Part shown: piece by piece, positions 55,965-64,000 of the stretch
Layout: the number at the start of each line of letters is the position of its first letter
How positions within the stretch are numbered: position 1 is the stretch's first letter
Origin: Castor canadensis
Taxonomy: Eukaryota > Chordata > Mammalia > Rodentia > Castoridae
Length of the DNA stretch: 64,000 nucleotides
Assembly (NCBI RefSeq): GCF_047511655.1
Contig: NC_133401.1
Span: 46,147,570-46,211,569, forward strand
Direction: 5' to 3'
The notes under the pieces: model-generated
Seen by the model: the letters and a program-made list of their open reading frames with translations, nothing else
Databases searched by the model: none
What the model was told of the DNA's origin: nothing
Program-made: the position numbers and the translations under genes

Positions 55965-56529
55965 AGATTTCACCAATTTGATTTTCACAAAATAATGATT
56001 TGTAGCACACTCAGTTGTTTACAGAGAAGATTCATTTTGAGAAGAATGAGCTGTTGTAAAATATTCAGGTGGAATCCATGATGAAAATCTTTTTTAATTT
56101 AATCTGCTGCCTGTATTGTTGAGTCAATCTTCAAAAACCATATTGCTGGAAGGAGAAAGAACAACTGGCGACTTAATTTCTAAATTTAAAAACTGTCATT
56201 TAAATGAGTCACTAATTTTTAAGTGAAGTCCCCATCAGCAGTCTCCTGGCATCCCTCCCAACCGGCAAGTGGTGCCTGCTGGACTCCAGAAGGATACCCT
56301 GGCCTTTCAGGCCTGCTTTTGTCAGATGCTAAAACATCAGATTGAGCACACATGGGCCTCAGAACAAAGGTCATCCTGATTCAAGATCTAAACAAGATCT
56401 GAAAGATATGTTATCAGTAAATTGACTGGAGAAATGCCAAGACTAAGGAAAATGTCAGTCAATTCCGTGCCCTTGGGAATGGGTTTAAATGACCCAGAGA
56501 CAAAACAGTTCTGTTGTGACACTATGAAG

Positions 56530-56536
56530 GGTGTGT

Positions 56537-56584
<48 letters not shown>
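56530..56584. repeat. (GT)n microsatellite
   Basis: GT units with one AT near 56541, about 27 repeats long. Confidence 0.98.
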
Positions 56585-56586
<2 letters not shown>

Positions 56587-59049
56587 CCATGTAATATCCC
56601 TACTGTGTTCCTGATAGTTTCCCTACTCTGACTTAGCCTCCTTCTCCTTCTTTCTCTCTCTTCTCTTTTGTTTTTATTTTTCTTTAATTCCTTCCAATGT
56701 GTACTTTTCTAAGTTTGTGAAGTACTCGATCTATTGCCTGATGGTTTGCTTTAAACATCTTCCTGATGTTGAAGAAACAGGACAGTAGTAATGGGAATGT
56801 AATTATTTGCTTTCTATTCAGTATCCGTGGCCATCTTTGCAGTGATTTTGAAAAAAAAAAATAGTGTCTTAATACCAGGTTGTTGTCCACTTAAAAAAAT
56901 CCTAAACTCAAAATAGATAGCAGTTTTGAATGATAGTTTTTCTTTAAAAACAGATCTCTTATTTTAGCCAACTGCAGTATTTTTATTTTCAGAGATATTC
57001 TAATATGACTTTTTTTTCATTTATTTCTCCAACAATTTTTAGAGTCTAATTTGAATGAAACAGAAGTTTCAAACTTCACTTTTAAGTGATGTTCGGATGG
57101 AATGCCATTTTCTTTGTGTTGTTTTGTCAGAGTATGAATCTGCCTGTGGCACTCCGCTCTCTACTGTGGGGTGTCTACTGGATCCTAGGCTGCATTGCTC
57201 AGTCCTACTTTCAAAACAAAGGCTGTCATGCAAAAAATGTTCCCCCCATAAAGCCCCCCATCTTGCCCAGTTTTATTACCCTTCTTTGGGGGCAGCCCAA
57301 AGCAATGACTGTTGATGTGGTGAATACAAAGACCTGGCCCCTTACCTCAACTCAGGACATGACTAAGGAGCTTCCCTGATTCCTGAGCACCCTAGATGAT
57401 GGGCTGAGGCCTAGCTGTGCTACCCCCAAATATTCCTGTCTCCAAATATGCACCTAAGGAACTTGACCTGAAAGTGGGTAGTTTCAAGATCCTGTTGCCA
57501 TTTAGAGATTTCCTAAAGCAAAATTTAAACCCTGTACCTGAAAATCTTGCCTTAGAGTTAGTTACTTCATATGAAACCAGAACTGTTCAGAACCTTCTTT
57601 AATGGAGAAGCTTCACCAAGCACACCTCCAACCCCACCCTACAGGCCTGAGCTAAGCCACCACTAGGAGATTTTCAAAAAGAAAACATTTCAAACTGCTT
57701 CTCCTCTTTACCAGGAAGGTGGGAACTTATAGGCAAAACCAGTGTATCTTTCAGGAGGGTCACAGACCACTCACACCCCCCTCCCCAAAATGCACAACCA
57801 AATATAATTTAGATACAATTCCAGGAATATAATGAACTCCCCCAAGAAGCCTTCATGGACTGCAAATTTCAGAACCATTAATTTATAGTAAAGGTAATAG
57901 AGACTTTTAGTCTCAAATTAGGATTTGAGAAGGATTGTCCTCACATAGGAAACAAAACAAGATTAAAAAAATAGCATATAAAAATGTCCTAATTCTTCTC
58001 CATATGGCCTCATCAAGTTTTGAATAACCAGATAGCAGACTCAACATAGGTTTTTCCATAGTCATATTTGCTGTATTTGAACTTGTCTTTTTATAATATT
58101 TCTTCCTGATACAATAGACACTGACAGGGTGATACCAGTATCAGGCAAAAACACCATGGCTATGGAAGAAGCAGCAATGGCAACAGTGTCTCTGGTTGAG
58201 CCTCTCTTCTCACCCTTTCCCCCATGTACCACCAGTCTTTCCCTGTGGGACACCTACTCATGGGAACATGAGTGGAGTTAAGCATTGACTTTAGCTCTGC
58301 ACATCTTCTCCATCATAGGTGCTGATCACCAATGGGGTTTTTGATCACCAATAAGTCATTAACATGTGGAATGATTTCACCCTCTCTGGACTGCAAGTTC
58401 AAAAGTATAAAGCCACAAATGACATTGCTCAAGGTCATGGTTCTATTGCTTAATGAAGTTAGATGGCAGAGATTTTGAGCAAGACACCTGGTGGCCTGAA
58501 AACTAGTGTCATGTTCTTTGCATTGCTTTTTGTTGCCTCTGATGTAAATAGGGCCAAAGAGAGTTGATGAATAGTGACTTTTTCTCTGCCATACAAAATG
58601 TTTTCTCTCTTGACAAGAGTTATTTCCAAATAACTTTTTTCCAAGAAGTATCATATAGAGCTGCTCTAATAATTTTGACTGTAGTCAAAATTTCTTGTGT
58701 TTTAATTATACAACCTCTCATCACAACAAAGATTCTGCTCTACTGAGATGCAAGTGGGTCTTTACTAGTAGATGAGTTAAATCTTACCACATAAAATATT
58801 AAACCACCAGATTTGCTACCATGGATATGTCACTTCAAAAGATAAGATTGCTGCCAAGATGTGTGTGTATGTGCATTTGTTTAAACATATGCATTTGTGT
58901 GTATCTAAAACAGATGATAAAACAGTCTATTTCCAGTTTAATTCGGTGTGCTCCTGTGGTGGTGTTATTTTTGCAATCCTAAAGTATAACCCTAGAGAAT
59001 ATTACCTATATCATAACTTATTTCTAGGCAGACTGTCTACTTCTCTCTC

Positions 59050-59135
59050 TTTTTTTTTTTTTGAGTGTGACTGGGTTTGAACTCAGGGCCTCATGCTTGC
59101 TATGCAGGAGCCCTACCACTTGCACCACACTTGTA
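59050..59135 (-). repeat. ID-type SINE, antisense
   Basis: The plus strand starts with a T run (antisense of the tail), then 'gtgactgggtttgaactca', 'gggcctcatgcttgctatgc' and 'ccctaccacttgcaccaca', the reverse complement of an ID body. Confidence 0.85.
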
Positions 59136-59285
59136 ACTTATTCCTAAATGACCAGTCTAAATGATTACACTGTTGCTTCATATGGCAATAATTAAATTCT
59201 TTACCTTGAAACTCTCACTGTTTCAAATTAAATTATTTTCATACTGCTAATGATTCATGCTAAAAAAAAAGAAAACCTCACTCAT
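59136..59285. other. Unassigned DNA left of ERV-D
   Basis: Short spacer. An A run at 59262-59271 lies just left of the ERV-D sequence. Nothing else was recognised. Confidence 0.4.
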
Positions 59286-59339
59286 GCCCATGTCCTCCCA
59301 TATCCTATAAAACACCTAAAAATGAAACCTAGAAGAATG

Positions 59340-59850
59340 AAAGAATTTATGACCCTCTTTCATAAGGGGAATCACTGGAGACCACAAGCCATGTGTGACA
59401 TTGTCTTGAGGACTTTGGGATGTTTCTCATCCCCTTATAAGATGCTTTATGGGCTCCCCAACTTAGGAAACCAAAGATCAATTTCTTAAAAACTTTATAC
59501 TGGCTAGTAAAACTACTCTGCTCTCTTTTAGACCAAAAGGCCCAAACTCTACATCTTGAGTCTAACATCCATCCCTACAAGCCAGGAGATTACATCCTAA
59601 TCAAAACCAGGAAGGAAGAGAAACTTTAGCTGACGTGGGAAGGACCTTACCAAGTGCTCCTAACTACTGAGACTGTGGTATGCACAGCTGAGAAAGGTTG
59701 GACTCACTACACCAGAGTTAAGAGTCTATCAAAGGACTATTGGACCAACACATACCCAGACAATCCCCTGAAAGTCATCTTGAGACAGTTTAAGCCCCAT
59801 ACCACTGGGACTCCTGCCCTTTCTACTTCTGCCCATAAAGACTGTTGCTG
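59340..59850 (+). pseudogene. ERV-D integrase C-terminal remnant
   Basis: 59385-59460 shows the end of the integrase core (SPYKMLYGLPNLG, the usual P-YE-LYG-P pattern of class I integrase). 59585-59700 carries the C-terminal domain (PGDYI-like, TW.GPYQVLLTTETVV), and the H-YTRVK end lies near 59703-59725. Frameshifts and stops break it (for example, a TAG near 59626). It is longer on the left than the ERV-A remnant. Confidence 0.78.
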
Positions 59851-59859
59851 AACCATGGG

Positions 59860-61098
59860 CAGCTGCTTCCAGTCATGTAATGTACTGTGGGGGTCTAACT
59901 TGTGAAAGATATTACCTATGTCCTGAACCTGGTTGGAGATATAAAAATAAGGACAGTTGTGGCACCTGGGATGATGTATGGTGGACCACAGAACCCAGTG
60001 GATGGACTGTAGATGAAAACCCTGGGAAGAGAGCATGAATATACTATTCTCAGAATATACTATTCTGAGTTCAAGCCTCAAATTCAGTAATGACCCAACC
60101 AAGGTTTGGGTAATTAAAATTACAGATTTCAGACAAACCCTAAAAGTTGAGACAGGATATGGAGAAACCAATGCCTGGGTAGAATGGATAAAATATTCTA
60201 TGTGTGCATTAAACAAGAGAGACTGTTACGCTTCTGCTGGAGGATGACTGGAGGCCCAAGTGATCCCTTTTCCACTAGAATGGAGCTTAGATGGCTCAGG
60301 AGTGCAATGCATGATCACTCTGTTTCAAGAAGAGATAGCCTGGGAAGATCAAATTTGCCAGAGTCTTTCCAAAGGCAAAGACCCCCTAAAAACATCAGAT
60401 TCCCCAATTCTGGTGTCAACTACACCTCCTGTCTCTCACGACGGGTGTGTGTGGGGGGTCAGTACCCTAACTTTTTGGGAACTCTGTCTGGATGTACACC
60501 AGGCCATATGTGTGTGGAAACTAATCACTCTGAATAAACTTACCCCGAGCTGACGTCTGGTTGGTGTTACAGAGAGGGAACATTACTGTCAACCCTCCTG
60601 AGTAACTGAAGCAGAACTTGTGCAACTGCTCATCCCTTTAACCCTAGCATTTTGTAATTCCACTCACTGAGGCAGTCAACAAATGTGTTAATTTAAAAGA
60701 GACACCAGGTGTGTCCTTTGATGACAACAAGGGAATCGCAGAGCAGTTAGATGCTAATAAGCAGCAGAATACAAGGACTGACTGCTCTAGCCAATGAACT
60801 GACTTGAGAATTCAGGAGTTAATGACCTGCTCATGGATGGAAAACTGGTTTGGGAAATGGAAAGGAGTTATGACCTTAGTCCTCACTTCATTAGTTATTG
60901 TGTTAGGGGTCCTCACTACCGTTGGATGTTGTATAATCCCTTGTGTCTGGGGTCTTGTCTAAAGGTTAATTGAAACAGCCCTAACCAAGCAGACCCCAGT
61001 ATGTTATCAACAGAATAACCTCCTCCTCCTGGATACTGTTGAATGAGAAAGTCAGCTAATGTCAACCAAATTTAAGAAAAAGAGTAAATGGTACAAAA
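59860..61098 (+). pseudogene. ERV-D env remnant
   Basis: Follows integrase as in ERV-A. A surface-like part lies at about 59960-60560 (open stretch 60184-60537 with Cys and Trp residues). A decayed middle follows, then a transmembrane anchor at about 60850-60965 with a V/L/I run and GCCIIPC. The same in-frame TAA as in ERV-A cuts the cytoplasmic tail. Many frame breaks. No complete signal peptide or furin-type site was identified. Confidence 0.75.
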
Positions 61099-62205
61099 CT
61101 AGACCCATGTATATCATTAACCCTAAGGCATGTCTTAAATCCAAGTCTATGTAACATTTTGTAGTGATTTAATTGAAAGACTACAACACTGTTATTATAA
61201 TTGAATAACTTCATATTATGCTTAAGCTGTGCGTGACCTACCTCACTGGCTTCTTCTCTTCCTTTGTTCTCCTAATGATAAATACATTTTATAAAAATGT
61301 AGGGGAGGGAAAGCACTTGTATTGCTCATCTTCTCCAGTAGCTGCTGGTGTTGGAATAATGAAACCCCGACCATTTCTGATTCAAATCCAATTCAAAGCT
61401 TTGTTCTTCCAGATCCTCCTGTTAGGCACAGGGCAGGTGTCCAATTCATACCTATTGATTGACTGAATTGAAATTGACTAACTCTCTTTAATAAGGAGCC
61501 TAGAGAGGCAGCAGGCATTTTCCTCTGGTGTTTTACACGAGAATGGTTGCTCCTTGCATTTGGGGTAATCCTCCCTGCTGGACACAGTCTTAGGCATGTG
61601 GCGAAGATACAATTTCTTGCCTTAAATCATACTGGGTAAGGTTCCAATTAAATTCTTTTCTGAGTTTAAATTGAAGTGAATTGAATACAAGGTAGTGACA
61701 AGTATTGTAGAGGTGCTACCTTATGGGTTTGTTTTAAACCTGGAGTCTTAGCTGGAAATCTCATGAAAAAGAATGTCAGTGAAGTAGAGGCTGCTGTCAC
61801 CTTTGCTTTGCAGGTTCTTGTTTGTGCCCTTCTAGTGACATTTGGTGTGGTTGGTAGTCACTGCTGTCAGCAGGACACTTCAGAGCAGCAGGGTATTGTG
61901 TGACTTGCTTTGTCTACAAGTCATTCTATCCCAGCAAAGACTGACAGCTAAAAGACTTGGCTGAATAACAAGTGTGTGTTGAGAGGGTGACAGCCTGACA
62001 TTCTTCAGAATTTCTACAGTAACCATTCAAACCTTTGTGCCTTGGGCCCTGCTCAACCTGAAGTAAAACTATTGGGGCCAGCTTGGCTATTTTCCTGGTT
62101 TTTACTGTGTCTGGTACTCACCTTGGTTTCCCTACTCTGAGTCTCCAAGCAGCTTTCTGCTAGCTCTGCAGCATTGCAGCCACCTGCTAGCCTTGCAAAG
62201 TTTCT
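61099..62205. other. Unassigned DNA, no gene seen
   Basis: No gene or repeat was recognised with confidence. Around 61415-61475 the 'ggcacagggcaggtgtcc' phrase resembles an L2 or MIR end but is too short. Confidence 0.4.
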
Positions 62206-62505
62206 GGCAACTGTAGCTGCATATTATAAAGGGGGTAGTAAGGGGGGACAAGGAACAAACTCTGTAACCAACCTGCTTTTTGTAACTGACTTGTTTTGCT
62301 GTGACCACCTGTAACCCATATACTGCAAACCCCCCTCCTTATGTAACTCATCTAAAGAGTATTTAACCCAGCCCCTGACACAGATCGGGGCTCAGGGCTT
62401 TGAGAAATTATCTTCCCGAGCCTGCTAGCGTAATAAACTCCCTGCTTCCTGTAAAAATGGTCTCGGTGACTTTGTTTCTGTTGTTTTTGCAACAAAATAT
62501 TTAGG
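62206..62505 (+). repeat. Candidate solo LTR
   Basis: Features in LTR order: a G-rich U3-like start, a TATA-like gtatttaac near 62360, a GC-rich R-like part, aataaa at 62432-62437, then a T-rich U5-like end (gttgtttttgcaaca). The exact ends were not found. 'gcaac' occurs on both sides (62205 and near 62489) but not adjacent to clear TG/CA ends. Confidence 0.5.
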
Positions 62506-63299
62506 AAAACTACCAAAGTCCCAATTATGTCCAAGCATAGCAGAGAAACTTGACTTTAGGACTGGCAGGTAGTTTAAAAATCCTCCCACCCCAGAGAAGA
62601 ACTTCTGTGAACTAAGTGTGTGGACAAATACAGCCAATGTCCACTACTGAAATGGAAATATGACATTCAATTCATTTTTGTCTTCAAAATGTTTTAAGTT
62701 GTTTTAAGCTAAGCCAGGAAATATAAAGTATCTATGTATTTCAAGAGCTAGACTGAGTTAGAGGGTTAGGTTATAAACACATAATTCATTGATTTGAGTG
62801 GAATTAAATAGAATTTATTTGAAATTAATTAGATATAAGTTGAAATCATAAATATAAATGAGGGCTGTGCTGGAGCTGGGATGGAGAAGAAGGGGACCAA
62901 GTGAAGAGGATGTAGCACTGGTTGAAGGAGATGATGATTAATGTCACCTGCCTCCTGCTGTGAACCTGTGCCTCTTTTCCCTTTTTGATGCTGTTTATGA
63001 ATACTGGGTGGAGAGACTACACAGAAAAAAAGTTCTAGAAATTCTTGGCAAGGCTGACCAATGAATGGAGGAGCCCAAGGGAATGTCTGGTATGGGAAAG
63101 AGGAAGAAAGTCACTGGTAATATCAAGTGTCAGGCAGAATTTCCTTAGAGGTGATGAACTTGGTTACCTTTGGTTTTATAAGAAGGATTTATCTAAGCAT
63201 TACAGGAAAAAGAAAAAAGTAAAAGATCTCTCAAAAGTCTTATCCATATAAAAGCTGTACTTCTCATTTTTCAAGATGGAAAATATTGCAACATGGTTT
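62506..63299. other. Unassigned DNA, no gene seen
   Basis: No gene or repeat was recognised. Open frames are under 75 codons. Confidence 0.4.
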
Positions 63300-63535
63300 T
63301 AAAATTTTTTTTTATATTATTGTTTTACTGGGGGTACGTTGTGACATTTACAAAAGTGCTTACAATGTATTTAGTTAAATTTACCCCCTTCATCATTCCC
63401 ATTCCTGGAGCATGTTGCATTTTTCCATTTTCATACACGAGTACATGATATTTCCATATTCACCTTCTTACACCCTTTCCTATGTCTCCCCCTTCCCACT
63501 GGTACCAACCCCAGACAGGACCTGTTCTACCTACA
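63300..63535 (-). repeat. L1-type 3' end, antisense
   Basis: On the minus strand this contains the recurring 3' module (gggggtaaatttaac near 63395, 'aaatgtcacaacg' near 63345) and A-rich sequence at its end, with G-rich sequence upstream. The open frame of 147 codons across it on the minus strand is likely chance. Confidence 0.5.
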
Positions 63536-64000
63536 ATATGTTTATATGCAGGGATTGATTGGGGAGAGAGGGAGAAAATGATGATGCAAGAGATAGAGAG
63601 GTCATCTTGGGAGCTTTGCCCTTGAACAGGTGAGAGGAGACAGATATGGTACACAGCTGGACAAGCTTGCCCATGATAAGGTAAGGACGGCATTTCTGCA
63701 GAGGTAGGAGGTGTATTAGGTAGAGCAATGCTTATGAGGTACTGTAAAATAATCAATATCCCAGGACAGGGCATGCAGCTTTCCTGGGCAACACTTCTCC
63801 TTGGTCCTAGAACTAGGACTTCTTCCCTGTGTGGATCTCCCATCCTGAAATTCCTTACTTCCAGCCATGTAGGTGCAATGGAAAATTGAGCCAAAAATCT
63901 CAAGGAAGACTTGAAGGACCATGTGTGCTCAACTTTTCATCACTTTCTCTCATATTCCTTTGGCTACTGTTAATGCCCCAACACAATCACAAGGAAGGCT
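63536..64000. other. Unassigned DNA, no gene seen
   Basis: Nothing was recognised. Minus-strand open frames here have no family features. Confidence 0.4.

Larger units (their letters stand above)
55084..59049. other. Unassigned DNA with microsatellites, no gene seen
   Basis: Two pure microsatellites and otherwise unassigned DNA. 57050-57610 has several overlapping open frames on the plus strand, and 58062-58654 has some on the minus strand. I could not match either to a family. No splice-bounded exon was seen. Confidence 0.4.
59286..61098 (+). mobile_element. ERV-D: LTR-less integrase-env fragment, same family as ERV-A
   Basis: A 1.8-kb retroviral segment that aligns with ERV-A from the integrase C-terminus to the end of env. 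It stops at 'aatggtacaaaac', just before where ERV-A has its polypurine tract and 3' LTR. There is no LTR on either side and no clear A tail at the right end. It could be a fragment of a larger, rearranged provirus, or a copy of part of an RNA. The ERV-A/ERV-D match includes one 75-bp stretch with no difference (30746-30820 and 60890-60964). Confidence 0.85.

Noticed and set aside
55797-56081. Ser-Leu and Arg-Glu repeat frames on both strands
   Set aside because: Both are translations of the (AG)n/(CT)n tract.
63460-63903. 147-codon minus-strand open frame as a gene
   Set aside because: Its C-terminal part lies in an L1-type 3' end, and no family features were seen.
1-64000. A bacterial or phage system, toxin or defence locus
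   Set aside because: SINEs, LINEs, ERVs, microsatellites and the lack of dense coding rule out a prokaryotic source.

Overview
This is a repeat-rich, AT-leaning stretch of mammalian nuclear DNA, almost certainly from a rodent. The evidence is a 7SL-derived B1-like SINE, tRNA-derived ID SINEs, a composite B1+ID SINE, a rodent-type LINE-1 with a G-rich 3' UTR, and old pan-mammalian MIR and L2 elements. The L1 and the composite SINE look to me like those of castorimorph rodents such as beaver, but that is recognition from memory and was not tested. I see no convincing host protein-coding exon, tRNA, rRNA or CRISPR array. The window reads as intergenic or intronic DNA built by layered transposition.

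Layout. 1-3.7 kb: mostly unassigned DNA with one ID SINE. 3.7-6.86 kb: a 5'-truncated L1 on the minus strand with a 20-bp target-site duplication (TSD). 6.9-24 kb: mainly unassigned DNA with scattered SINEs, MIR, L2 and two copies of an old mammalian repeat. 24.09-31.28 kb: a decayed gammaretrovirus-like provirus (here ERV-A, proline-tRNA-like primer site), which holds a 147-bp direct repeat and a nearly intact retrocopy of RPL22 on the minus strand. 31.31-31.70 kb: a solo LTR. 31.94-45.38 kb: a second provirus of another family (ERV-C, arginine-tRNA-like primer site). Its 3' LTR is split by a full-length but frameshifted L1 (38.12-45.18 kb). 46.6-55.1 kb: nested SINEs, MIRs, old L1 pieces, a class-II-like solo LTR and a young truncated L1. 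55.1-59.2 kb: mostly unassigned DNA with microsatellites. 59.3-61.1 kb: an LTR-less integrase-env fragment (ERV-D) of the same family as ERV-A. 62.2-62.5 kb: a candidate LTR. 63.3-63.5 kb: an L1-like 3' end.

Nothing here works together as a system of genes. What the region records is an order of events. Old L1, L2 and MIR copies came first, then the ERV insertions, then the young L1 family, which hit ERV-C's 3' LTR, an old L1 and unassigned DNA. All retroviral and L1 reading frames are broken. I found no new biological system. The most useful leads are the long antisense frame in the L1 5' UTR, the 147-bp repeat in ERV-A, the 75-bp identical env segment shared by ERV-A and ERV-D, the mismatched LTRs of ERV-A, and the clean nesting junctions.
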